Part shown: piece by piece, positions 6,509 through 13,819 of the stretch
How the letters are laid out: every line of letters begins with the position of its first letter
Position numbering within the stretch: position 1 is the first letter of the stretch
Assembly: GCA_965539935.1 (NCBI GenBank)
Contig: CBETVX010000060.1
Span: forward strand, 1 to 14,941
From: CBETVX01 sp965539935
GTDB taxonomy: Bacteria > Bacillota > Clostridia > Peptostreptococcales > Caminicellaceae
DNA length: 14,941 nucleotides
Direction: 5' to 3'
Translations under genes and position numbers: made by a program
The notes under the pieces: model-generated
What the model saw: only the letters and a program-made list of their open reading frames with translations
What the model was told of the DNA's origin: nothing
Databases searched by the model: none

Positions 6509-7468
6509 TTATATAGATAGAGTTCTTGTTAATTCATATACTTTACTATCTATTTCTTTTTTAACTTCTAGGGCTTCTATGATATCAAGGTCAATTATCT
6601 TATTATCCTTCATACCAACTACTCTACCTTTTTTACCTTCAAGTAAAAGCTCTACACTTCTAGCACCAAGTCTACTAGCCAAAATTCTATCAAAGGCAGT
6701 TGGAGTTCCACCTCTTTGTAAATGTCCTATAACTGTTACTTTTGTCTCTATTCCAGTTACTTTGTTTAAGTTTTCAGCCAGTTCATAGGGCTTACCTACA
6801 CCTTCAGCTAAAATAATAATACTGTGAAGTTTACCTCTATTTCTTCCTTTAATTAATTTTTTGCATATATCATCTACTTTAAAATCTTTCTCTGGTATTA
6901 TTACACTCTCCGCACCACCGGCAAGGCCTGCATAAAGAGCTATATCTCCACAATGTCTTCCCATTACTTCTACTATATTTGCTCTACCATGGGAGGAAGA
7001 TGTATCCCTAAGATTTCCTATTGCATTTACTACAGTATTTACTGCAGTATCAAATCCTATGGTATAGTCGGTATATCCCAAGTCATTATCGATAGTTCCT
7101 GGTATCCCAATAGCTGCTATACCATTTTCACTAAGTTTCTTAGCTCCTCTAAAAGAACCATCTCCACCAATAACTACTAATCCTTCAATACCAAATACAT
7201 CTAATACGTTTAAGGCCTTTTGGAAACCTTTCTCAGTCATAAATTCTTTGCTTCTTGCAGTTCTAAGAATAGTTCCACCTCTGTGAATTATATCTCCTAC
7301 AGAAGAAAGATTCATTTCTTCAATAGCACCTTCAATAAGTCCTTGATAACCAGTCTTTATCCCAACTACTTTTAGACCATTGTAGATTGCTGTTCTTGTC
7401 ACAGCCCTTATGGCAGCGTTCATACCTGGGGCATCTCCACCACTAGTTAATATACCAATTTTTTTCAC
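6509..7468 (-). CDS. pfkA: ATP-dependent 6-phosphofructokinase
   Basis: It phosphorylates fructose 6-phosphate with ATP, the committed step of glycolysis. At 319 residues it matches the bacterial PfkA subunit, and numbering coincides with the E. coli enzyme. G11 lies in the N-terminal TSGGDAPGMN loop. D103 and G104 are in GGDGS and G124 in PGTIDND; the two glycines indicate ATP rather than pyrophosphate as donor. D127 is the catalytic base, with R162 and MGR at 169-171 binding the sugar phosphate. Effector-site residues R21, R25, E187, R211 and K213 are present, so ADP activation and PEP inhibition are likely. The start codon is GTG, supported by AGGAGTG five bases before it; no ATG is nearby. 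pyk follows after 28 bases. Confidence 0.97.
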   Translation of the reverse strand: MKKIGILTSGGDAPGMNAAIRAVTRTAIYNGLKVVGIKTGYQGLIEGAIEEMNLSSVGDIIHRGGTILRTARSKEFMTEKGFQKALNVLDVFGIEGLVVIGGDGSFRGAKKLSENGIAAIGIPGTIDNDLGYTDYTIGFDTAVNTVVNAIGNLRDTSSSHGRANIVEVMGRHCGDIALYAGLAGGAESVIIPEKDFKVDDICKKLIKGRNRGKLHSIIILAEGVGKPYELAENLNKVTGIETKVTVIGHLQRGGTPTAFDRILASRLGARSVELLLEGKKGRVVGMKDNKIIDLDIIEALEVKKEIDSKVYELTRTLSI

Positions 7469-7516
7469 GTGATCACTCCTATCCTTTATTCAATTTTAAG
7501 GGTTTTATAAATTTAC

Positions 7517-7540
7517 GGGGAAGCACACCTGTACTTCCCC
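7517..7540 (-). promoter_or_regulatory. Strong 10-bp hairpin in the pfkA leader
   Basis: On the minus strand GGGGAAGTAC pairs with GTGCTTCCCC (one G-U pair) around a 4-nt loop AGGT. It lies 57 bases after the stop of the 61-residue gene and about 48 bases before the pfkA start. A short A/T-rich stretch follows (GTAAATTTATAAAA) but no proper U-tract. It may be a partial terminator, an RNA-processing or stability element, or a REP-like palindrome. Confidence 0.55.
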
Positions 7541-7597
7541 CTAAAATATAATTATTACTTATTAATGTGATATTTATGTTAATAAATAATCATAAAC

Positions 7598-7783
7598 TTA
7601 ATATGCTTGATCTAGTACAAAATGGGCTTCATCGGCTTCTGATTCTGGAACTAAAACTTCAACAAAACTATCATCATTTTTTCCCATTTGTCTGAGTTTT
7701 ACTAGGAATCCTTCACTGACTAGTTTTTGTTTTATATTTTGCGATTCTTCTTCAGTCTGTGCAACATATATTACTGTCCACAT
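7598..7783 (-). CDS. Conserved 61-residue small protein upstream of pfkA
   Basis: The sequence has a compact alpha/beta pattern: a strand (WTVIYVAQ), a helix (about residues 10-25), a strand (FLVKLRQM), a loop, a strand (VEVLVPESE) and a final helix. This resembles small proteins of unknown function beside pfkA in related Clostridia, and the DUF2007-like signal-transducer fold. That comparison is from memory and is not proof. There is no signal peptide or membrane segment. GGAAGGGAAG precedes the ATG by seven bases. A good vegetative promoter lies 36 bases upstream, and the next gene in the same direction is pfkA after 129 bases. Co-transcription with pfkA-pyk is plausible. The function is unknown. 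Confidence 0.75.
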   Translation of the reverse strand: MWTVIYVAQTEEESQNIKQKLVSEGFLVKLRQMGKNDDSFVEVLVPESEADEAHFVLDQAY

Positions 7784-7818
7784 AAAATGACTTCCCTTCC
7801 AAATTAGAATTCTTCTTT

Positions 7819-7847
7819 ATTTTAAAACATTTTTATAAAAAATTCAA
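7819..7847 (-). promoter_or_regulatory. Sigma-A-type promoter for the small gene-pfkA-pyk unit
   Basis: On the minus strand TTGAAT (7842-7847) and TAAAAT (7819-7824) are separated by exactly 17 bases. Each box differs from the consensus by one or two bases. The -10 box lies 35 bases upstream of the start codon of the 61-residue gene. In such AT-rich sequence chance matches occur, but spacing and position are right. Confidence 0.55.
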
Positions 7848-7925
7848 TAAAATACTTTATTCCAATTTTATAATAAGTATATTAATTTTTTATTATATTT
7901 TAGTGGTATTTTCAAGCTCTTTTCA

Positions 7926-7939
7926 TATAATACTATATA
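7926..7939 (+). promoter_or_regulatory. Possible -10 region for the pgpA-like gene
   Basis: A TATAAT at 7926-7931 and a TATATA at 7934-7939 both lie about 45-55 bases before the start codon. The second can be paired with a poor -35 TTCAAG at 7911-7916 over 17 bases. I cannot decide between them. Confidence 0.3.
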
Positions 7940-7980
7940 CTACTTTATTCACCACAGGAATTTTTTAAAGGAGGAATATA

Positions 7981-8445
7981 ATGAAAGACATTGTAAAAAA
8001 AATGATAATTAATAGAGGCGTAACTATTAAAGATATTGCCGATTTAGTTTATTTTCTTCAATCAAAGTATATTAAAAATTTGACCATAGAAGAATGTATC
8101 CATAGTATTGAAAAAGTTCTTGATAAAAGGGAAGTACAAAATGCCATACTAACAGGGATTGCCCTGGATATGTTAGCTGAAAGGGATAATCTACCTAATC
8201 CTTTACTTGATATTTTGAAAAAAGATGAACCCCTGTATGGCATAGACGAAATATTAGCTCTAAGTATCACAAATGTATATGGTTCTATCGGACTTACTAA
8301 TTTTGGATATTTAGATAAAGAAAAAATAGGTATCCTCAAAAAGTTAAATGATAAAGACCAAGGGGTTCATACTTTCTTAGACGATTTGATTGCTGGTATA
8401 GCTGCAGCAGCATCAGCTAGAATAGCACATTCAAAAGAAAATTAA
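7981..8445 (+). CDS. YutG-like phosphatidylglycerophosphatase A family protein
   Basis: It belongs to the PgpA superfamily, in the soluble YutG subgroup of Firmicutes, which lacks the membrane helices of E. coli PgpA. By family relation it could remove the phosphate of phosphatidylglycerophosphate; this activity is not proven for the subgroup. Characteristic segments are RGVTIKDIADLVYFLQ (12-27), KREVQNAILTGIALD (49-63), YGIDEILALSI (86-96), YGSIGLTNFGYLDK (100-113) and FLDDLIAGIAAAA (132-144). D134 and D135 are candidate metal ligands. At 154 residues it is close to the usual length. GGAGG sits seven bases before the ATG. It is the lone plus-strand gene among minus-strand neighbours, and its stop codon overlaps that of dnaE. 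Confidence 0.8.
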   Translation: MKDIVKKMIINRGVTIKDIADLVYFLQSKYIKNLTIEECIHSIEKVLDKREVQNAILTGIALDMLAERDNLPNPLLDILKKDEPLYGIDEILALSITNVYGSIGLTNFGYLDKEKIGILKKLNDKDQGVHTFLDDLIAGIAAAASARIAHSKEN

Positions 8446-9743
8446 CATATTTTTATACTATCTTTACCTAGAACTTCAGTCAAATTATTAATTATATTTT
8501 GATTTAGGTTTACCCAAAGTTTTTTATCTGCTAATAACTTTTTATTTTTTGATTCTATATAAATATATACTGGTGTATTTCCTCTACTTTTTGATAATAT
8601 TGATCTGATTTTTTTCATTAATACTTCATCTAAATTTTTTATCTTTAAATACAACTTTTTGTTTCCATGATTTTTCCTATTATCTTTGGGTTTCCTTTTG
8701 TTTGGTTTATTAAGCTTATAGATGAGGTCAACATTTTCTTTATCTAATGGGACAATATTATCTGCCAATATCTTAGGGTCCTCATCTTCCTTTAGATTTA
8801 TTTTTCCAATCACTGTGACAATACTATCTTCTTTAATATATTCCATACATTTGCTATATATAGCTGGGAAAACTATAACTTCAACAGGTCCATAAAGATC
8901 CTCTATGGTTATAAAACTCATTAAATTATTGTTTTTAGTGATCTTATCCTGTTTTTTTATTATGATTCCTGGTATTACAATTTTTTCTCCATCCCTATAT
9001 ATATGTCCCTCTGTACTATCATTTATTTCTTTGAGCTCATTGGAAGTCATTGTAGCCACTTTATTTATCAATTCTTCATACTCTGCAAGGGGGTGTCCAC
9101 TTAAATATATACCTAGCATCTCCTTTTCAAAGGCTAATAAGTATTTATGGGGGAATTCCTTTACATCAGGCAAAGTATCATATTTAATTTCATCAGGTAT
9201 TTTATCGTCAAAGGTATTGAAAAGGGATACTTGTCCCTCTATATTTCTTCTCCTATCCTGCTGAATGCTTTCAATAATTTTTTCATAGGCAGCAAGAAGT
9301 TGAGCTCTATTATGTCCTAGGCTATCAAAAACACCTGCTTTTATCATGCTTTCAATGGCTCTTTTATTCAATTCTTTAGTATCTATTCTTTCACAAAAAT
9401 CTAAAAAACTTGTAAATTTTTTGTTTTTTCTACATCTCACAATAGACTTTATTATACCTGACCCAACATTTTTAATTGCTAATAGTCCAAATCTTATTTT
9501 GCCATTTACTACTGTGAATTTACCATAACTTTCATTGATATCTGGCTGCATAACTTTTATACCCATACGTTTACAATCTTGAATATACTGGGCCACTTTA
9601 GTTGAGTTGCCCATAACACTTGTAAGTAGAGCTGCTAAAAATTCTACTGGATAATATGTTTTAAGATATGCAGTTTGATAGGCCAATACTGCGTAGCTGG
9701 CTGCATGGCTTTTATTAAATGCATATTTAGCAAAGTCTATCAT
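8442..9743 (-). CDS. dnaE: DNA polymerase III alpha subunit DnaE, C-terminal part after in-frame TAG
   Basis: This is the continuation of dnaE in the same reading frame. The open frame runs from the codon after the TAG (9842) to the TAA at 8442; the coordinates given begin at its first ATG. That ATG lies inside the conserved fingers motif (MIDFAKYAFNKSHAASY) and has no good Shine-Dalgarno, so separate translation from it would give a badly cut protein. The part holds the rest of the fingers, a helix-hairpin-helix region (about residues 90-150), the clamp-binding motif QVSLF (171-175), an OB-fold (about 246-345) and a C-terminal tail. All are in expected order and undamaged. Joined to the N-terminal part it gives 1,176 codons, the usual size of a DnaE. 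By itself it has no catalytic site. Confidence 0.85.
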   Translation of the reverse strand: MIDFAKYAFNKSHAASYAVLAYQTAYLKTYYPVEFLAALLTSVMGNSTKVAQYIQDCKRMGIKVMQPDINESYGKFTVVNGKIRFGLLAIKNVGSGIIKSIVRCRKNKKFTSFLDFCERIDTKELNKRAIESMIKAGVFDSLGHNRAQLLAAYEKIIESIQQDRRRNIEGQVSLFNTFDDKIPDEIKYDTLPDVKEFPHKYLLAFEKEMLGIYLSGHPLAEYEELINKVATMTSNELKEINDSTEGHIYRDGEKIVIPGIIIKKQDKITKNNNLMSFITIEDLYGPVEVIVFPAIYSKCMEYIKEDSIVTVIGKINLKEDEDPKILADNIVPLDKENVDLIYKLNKPNKRKPKDNRKNHGNKKLYLKIKNLDEVLMKKIRSILSKSRGNTPVYIYIESKNKKLLADKKLWVNLNQNIINNLTEVLGKDSIKIC

Positions 9744-9842
9744 ATCATCAAATATTATATTTGCAATATCCTTTGGAATTCCATTTCTTATACATCCTGC
9801 TATCTCAACATTCCCATTTTCATCTAATTTCCCATTAATAAA

Positions 9843-9845
9843 CTA
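9843..9845 (-). other. In-frame amber codon (TAG) interrupting dnaE
   Basis: The context reads GAG TAG TTT at codon 710 of dnaE. Flanking protein sequence on both sides matches the family (MEKERE before, F-I-N-G after), so nothing is missing except one residue. DnaE relatives carry different residues here (Val in E. coli, His in B. subtilis DnaE, often Tyr in Clostridia, as I recall them). A TAC or TAT to TAG change would be a single base substitution. No homopolymer is nearby. Confidence 0.9.
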
Positions 9846-11972
9846 CTCTCTTTCCTTCTCCATTACATCCATTTTCTTTTTTCCCATAGCTCTTCTAACT
9901 AGGTCACTTCTTCCATATGAGTAACCGCCTAAATCCCTAACCACTTGCATTACCTGTTCTTGATATACTAAACAGCCATAGGTAACCTTTAATATTGGTT
10001 CTAATTTTGGATGAATATAGGTAATTTCTTCAGGATTATTTTTATTCTTAATGTATTTAGGTATGGAATCCATAGGTCCAGGTCTGTATAATGAAATGCC
10101 CGCTATTACATCCTCTAAACAAGAGGGTTTAAGCTCCTTCATAAACTGTCTCATACCTGTACTTTCAAGTTGAAAAACTCCTAATGTTTCTCCACTTCCT
10201 ATGAGTTTATACACCCTATGGTCATCGTAATCCATCTGGGAAAAATCTAATTTTATTCCTCTTTGTTTTTCAATAATATTGAGTGCATCCTTAATAACCG
10301 TTAAGTTTCTCAATCCTAAGAAATCCATTTTCAATAGGCCAAGTTCTTCTAATAGGTTCATATTAAATTGAGTTGTTATACTATTGTCGTGGACATATAA
10401 GGGCACATATTCATCTACTGCTTTTTTAGAAATAACTACTCCAGCAGCATGGGTTGAGGCGTGCCTTGGCATACCCTCCACTGCCTTTGCCACGTCTATT
10501 AGATATTTTGCTCTTTCATCGGTCATATAAAGTTTTTTGAAGTTTGGGCTCTTCTCAAGGGCTTTATCTATAGTTATACCTAGTTCAAAGGGAATAAGTT
10601 TTGCTATTTTATCTACCTCTGCATAGGGCATATTAATAGCTCTACCTACATCCCTTATTGCTCCCCTTGCTGCCATAGTTCCAAAGGTTATTATTTGAGC
10701 TACCTTTTCACTTCCGTACTTTTCAATTACATAATCTATTACTTCTCCACGTCTCTCATCCTCAAAATCTATATCAATATCTGGCATTGTTATTCTTTCA
10801 GGATTTAGAAATCTTTCAAAGATAAGGCCATACTTTATAGGATCTATATCTGTTATATTAAGGGTATAGGCTACTATACTTCCTCCACAGCTTCCCCTTC
10901 CAGGACCGACTAATATGCCATTGTCCTTAGCATATTTAATAAAGTCCCATACTATTAGGAAATAGTCAACATATCCCATTTCCTTAATGGTTGATAATTC
11001 ATATTCTAATCTATCTCTAATCCCATCGGTTATATTATCATATCTTTTGTTTAAACCTTGATAACAAAGCTTTCGTAAATATTCATATTGAGTATATCCC
11101 TGGGGAACGTCAAATCCTGGGAGGTGCATTTTACCAAAATCAAATTCCACATTACACATTTGGGCTATTTTAACTGTGTTTTCTATGGCTTCAGGTGCAT
11201 AGGAAAATAGATTCATCATTTCTTCAGGGGATTTTAAGTAAAACTCATCACTATTAAACTGCATCCTATCTTCATCGTCTATAGTTTTACCTGTTTGTAT
11301 ACATAGAAGTATATCATGGACTTTATGGTCATTTTTATTTAGATAATGTACATCATTAGTAGCCACAAGGGGTATTCCCGTTTCCCTACTTAGTTTAATA
11401 AGCTCTTCATTTACTTTCTTTTGTTCTTCAATATTATGGTCTTGTAATTCTAAATAGAAGTTACCTTGTCCAAATATATCATTTAACTTTAGTGCTAGCC
11501 TTTTAGCAGAGTTATAATCATTTGCTAATATAAACCTTTGAATATCCCCTGCTAAGCAAGCACTAAGGCAAATTAAATCCTCGCTATACTTTTCAAGAAG
11601 TTCATAATCAATTCTTGGCTTATAGTAAAAACCATTAATATAGGCCTTAGATACAAGCTTTATTAGATTTTGATATCCCCTATTGGTCTTTGCCAATAGG
11701 ATAAGATGTCCCATATTTTTATCCTTGACAGGGTCTTTATCAAACATCCTTCTAGCTGCCGTATATACTTCACATCCAATTATTGGTTTTATTCCTTCTT
11801 TTTTGGCCCTTTTATAAAAATCTATTACTCCAAACATAGAGCCATGATCTGTTATAGCAATGGCCTCCATTTCAAATTCCTTTGCCTTTTTAAACAGCTT
11901 AGATACTCTAGTATATCCATCTAAAAGACTGTATTCCGTATGTACATGGAGATGAACAAATTTATTTGTCAT
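9843..11972 (-). CDS. dnaE: DNA polymerase III alpha subunit DnaE, N-terminal part ending at TAG
   Basis: DnaE is a replicative DNA polymerase. Low-GC Firmicutes usually have it beside PolC, where it extends primers. This 709-residue part contains the PHP domain with metal-ligand histidines (HLHVHTEYS near the start; ITDHGS at 40-45), the palm (GRGSCGGS near 358; PDIDIDF with D400 and D402; third carboxylate D550 in KMDFLGLR) and half of the fingers (GVFQLESTGM, RPGPMDSIPKYI, YQEQVM). It stops at a TAG in the middle of the fingers; the frame then continues open to 8442. I chose the ATG at 11972 over a TTG one codon earlier because AAGGGTG is seven bases before the ATG. Without the second part this fragment lacks the remaining fingers, the clamp-binding motif and the OB-fold. 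Confidence 0.93.
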   Translation of the reverse strand: MTNKFVHLHVHTEYSLLDGYTRVSKLFKKAKEFEMEAIAITDHGSMFGVIDFYKRAKKEGIKPIIGCEVYTAARRMFDKDPVKDKNMGHLILLAKTNRGYQNLIKLVSKAYINGFYYKPRIDYELLEKYSEDLICLSACLAGDIQRFILANDYNSAKRLALKLNDIFGQGNFYLELQDHNIEEQKKVNEELIKLSRETGIPLVATNDVHYLNKNDHKVHDILLCIQTGKTIDDEDRMQFNSDEFYLKSPEEMMNLFSYAPEAIENTVKIAQMCNVEFDFGKMHLPGFDVPQGYTQYEYLRKLCYQGLNKRYDNITDGIRDRLEYELSTIKEMGYVDYFLIVWDFIKYAKDNGILVGPGRGSCGGSIVAYTLNITDIDPIKYGLIFERFLNPERITMPDIDIDFEDERRGEVIDYVIEKYGSEKVAQIITFGTMAARGAIRDVGRAINMPYAEVDKIAKLIPFELGITIDKALEKSPNFKKLYMTDERAKYLIDVAKAVEGMPRHASTHAAGVVISKKAVDEYVPLYVHDNSITTQFNMNLLEELGLLKMDFLGLRNLTVIKDALNIIEKQRGIKLDFSQMDYDDHRVYKLIGSGETLGVFQLESTGMRQFMKELKPSCLEDVIAGISLYRPGPMDSIPKYIKNKNNPEEITYIHPKLEPILKVTYGCLVYQEQVMQVVRDLGGYSYGRSDLVRRAMGKKKMDVMEKERE

Positions 11973-12006
11973 CAACCTTCACCCTTACTATCACTTATTT
12001 TGTTTT

Positions 12007-12012
12007 ATTATA
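12007..12012 (-). promoter_or_regulatory. Probable -10 box of the dnaE promoter
   Basis: The minus strand carries TATAAT 35 bases before the dnaE start codon. The -35 region at 17-18 bases is weak. The position is suitable and no other candidate is better. Confidence 0.4.
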
Positions 12013-12076
12013 ACATATAGAAAATTAAATTTGATTCTAAATTATCCATAGCCTATTGTTTAGAACAAATTTATCT

Positions 12077-12090
12077 GGGGACACTTCCTT
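12077..12090 (+). repeat. Short REP-like motif (GGGGAC..TTCCTT), copy 2
   Basis: GGGGACACTTCCTT differs at only two of 14 positions from the minus-strand motif at 34-47. It lies in the gap between the HD-GYP terminator and the dnaE promoter. No clear stem-loop is formed by the motif itself. It may be a relic of a dispersed intergenic repeat. Confidence 0.35.
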
Positions 12091-12132
12091 AGTTCCTAGT
12101 TTTAAGATCAATTTTTTAGGTCAAAAATAAAA

Positions 12133-12152
12133 GAAAAAGCCCTTCCAGGCTT
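12133..12152 (-). terminator. Terminator of the HD-GYP gene
   Basis: On the minus strand AAGCCT pairs with GGGCTT (one U-G pair) around a GGAA tetraloop of GNRA type, followed by TTTCTTTTATTTTT. It begins two bases after the stop codon of the HD-GYP gene and separates it from dnaE. Confidence 0.75.
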
Positions 12153-12154
12153 AT

Positions 12155-13282
12155 TCATGATAAAATATTACTTTTTATTATACTTAATATTTCAACATCA
12201 AGATTTTTACTTGTATCAACTTCAAAGTGATCACTTATTTTATTTCCAAAACTATCTACTAAAACTCTAATTACAGGCTTTTCTGGATATTTTTTATTTA
12301 TTCCGATAACTATTCCAACTTCCTTAGTATTTAACTCTACTAAGGACCCTAATGGATATATTCCTACACATTCAATGAATTTATAAACTAAGTCACTATC
12401 AAACTGTGTTCCAGACATAGATACAATATATTCTAAAGCTTTTACAGGCTCTATTTTATTTTTATAAACTCTATTAGATGTTAAAGCATCATAAACATCA
12501 GAAATTGCAACTATTTTGGAGTAAGTATGTATTTTATTTGACTTTACACCCTTTGGATATCCATTACCATCAGGCCTTTCGTGATGACATAAGGCCACCT
12601 CTGCAGCTACTAGAGAAATATTGCTATTTTTCTTTAATACATCATATCCATATGTAGTATGATTTTTTACTATCTCATATTCTTCATGGGTTAAAGGACC
12701 TGGTTTATTCAGTATCTCATTAGGTATAAGCATTTTTCCTATATCATGTAATATAGCCCCTATCCCTAATTCTACCAAATCTTCTTTATTATACCCTAGC
12801 TTTATACCTAAAACTAAGGCTAATACGCAAACATTTACAGAGTGTTCAAAAGTATAATCGTCAACATTCCTAAGTCTATCGAGATTCATTAAAATTGAGT
12901 CATTAGTCAAAAGATCTTCTACTATTTTATTAACAACAATCATTATTTTTTCAGTTTCTATTTCACTGGTTTTGAAGCTTATCTTTTCCATTGTAGTTTT
13001 AATAATCTCTTTTGCTTCTAACTTAGTCTTATGGGATAAAAATTCTATGTCTTCATAAGTCTTAATATAATCTATATTACTATTATGACTTACTGACTCT
13101 AAATTAAATACCCTAATATTAATTTTATCTATATTAAGGTTCTGAATCTTTTTTATATAAGAATCCTTTAGTATAATTCCTTCACTTAATAATATATTCC
13201 CTTCTTTATCGTAAATATTCTCCCCTAAAACCATACCAGCTTTTAACTTGTCAGATAAAACACTCTTATATGCTTTATTCAT
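12155..13282 (-). CDS. HD-GYP domain protein, predicted cyclic-di-GMP phosphodiesterase
   Basis: HD-GYP proteins hydrolyse the second messenger cyclic di-GMP. Residues about 10-60 form a small N-terminal domain common before HD-GYP in Clostridia (KLKAGMVLGENIYD). A helical linker follows, then the HD-GYP core at about 140-310. H147, H179-D180 (LHDIGK), H208, H233-H234 and D262 are the likely metal ligands, and HHERPDGNGYPKG at 233-245 is the full HD-GYP signature. A beta-rich tail completes the 375 residues. No receiver, PAS or membrane segment is seen, so it is a cytosolic enzyme without an evident sensor. GGAGGA lies six bases before the ATG; it is the only gene here ending in TGA. Terminators on both sides suggest a single-gene transcript. 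Confidence 0.9.
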   Translation of the reverse strand: MNKAYKSVLSDKLKAGMVLGENIYDKEGNILLSEGIILKDSYIKKIQNLNIDKINIRVFNLESVSHNSNIDYIKTYEDIEFLSHKTKLEAKEIIKTTMEKISFKTSEIETEKIMIVVNKIVEDLLTNDSILMNLDRLRNVDDYTFEHSVNVCVLALVLGIKLGYNKEDLVELGIGAILHDIGKMLIPNEILNKPGPLTHEEYEIVKNHTTYGYDVLKKNSNISLVAAEVALCHHERPDGNGYPKGVKSNKIHTYSKIVAISDVYDALTSNRVYKNKIEPVKALEYIVSMSGTQFDSDLVYKFIECVGIYPLGSLVELNTKEVGIVIGINKKYPEKPVIRVLVDSFGNKISDHFEVDTSKNLDVEILSIIKSNILS

Positions 13283-13457
13283 TATATGTCCTCCAAAATT
13301 GCTATTTATCTGCTATCCCATGGTTCACTTTAATCAATAACGCACTACCTTTCTTTTAAAACTTTTGTACAATCTAAATTTCTACATTTTTCTTATAAAT
13401 CCTTTTTTTTATTAGTTAAATTTCAATATATTAGTGTAAAAATCCTAATTTTTTTAC

Positions 13458-13496
13458 AAAAAAAAGTATGATATCTATAATTTTATAATATCATAC
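13458..13496 (-). terminator. Strong terminator after the HPr gene
   Basis: On the minus strand GTATGATAT pairs perfectly over 9 bp with ATATCATAC around a 13-nt loop, followed directly by eight Ts. It lies about 57 bases after the HPr stop codon and closes the whiA-HPr unit. Confidence 0.85.
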
Positions 13497-13552
13497 CCTT
13501 TAGTATATTGTATACAGCAAAATTTATAAGAATTTTGGAGTTTAGCATCCTA

Positions 13553-13819
13553 TTAAAGATTTAGTAAATCTTCATCTATAAGTTTTATTAATCTTTTCAT
13601 TGCCTCATTTTCATCAATACCATCAATAACTAATGTTATCTCACTTCCTTTAGATATCCCCATGGCCATAATACCCATAATACTTTTAGCATTCACAGTA
13701 TCATTATCTTTTTCTACATGTATATCCGCCGAAAATTTATTACATGTTTTGACAAATTGAGCCGCTGCCCTTGCATGTAAGCCTAATTCATTTTTTATCT
13801 TTACTTTTTTTCTAATCAT
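13553..13819 (-). CDS. ptsH: HPr phosphocarrier protein
   Basis: HPr passes phosphate from enzyme I to the sugar-specific enzyme II of the PTS. In Firmicutes, HPr phosphorylated on Ser46 by HprK is the corepressor of CcpA. All 88 residues align with HPr: H15 in GLHARAA is the phosphate-accepting histidine and S46 in AKSIMG the regulatory serine. Bacillus has Crh, with Gln in place of H15, directly after whiA; this gene occupies the same place but keeps His15, so it should work as true HPr. Its ATG overlaps the end of whiA by eight bases, and a very strong site (GGGGGGAG) within whiA supports the start. Whether a second ptsH exists elsewhere cannot be seen. Confidence 0.93.
   Translation of the reverse strand: MIRKKVKIKNELGLHARAAAQFVKTCNKFSADIHVEKDNDTVNAKSIMGIMAMGISKGSEITLVIDGIDENEAMKRLIKLIDEDLLNL

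Noticed and set aside
9744..9845. Frameshift in dnaE
   Set aside because: The first and second parts are in the same frame (11972 and 9743 differ by a multiple of three). The sequence between continues the family pattern, so it is a single stop codon and not an insertion or deletion.
9700..9850. Cyanobacterial-type split DnaE intein
   Set aside because: The second open frame begins close to the site where cyanobacterial dnaE is split, but no intein sequence is present on either side, and the stop lies more than 30 codons upstream of that site with ordinary DnaE sequence between.
13283..13457. Cyclic-di-GMP riboswitch before the HD-GYP gene
   Set aside because: The leader lacks the conserved GEMM elements (such as the GCACAGGGCAAACC-like core) and is plain AT-rich sequence.
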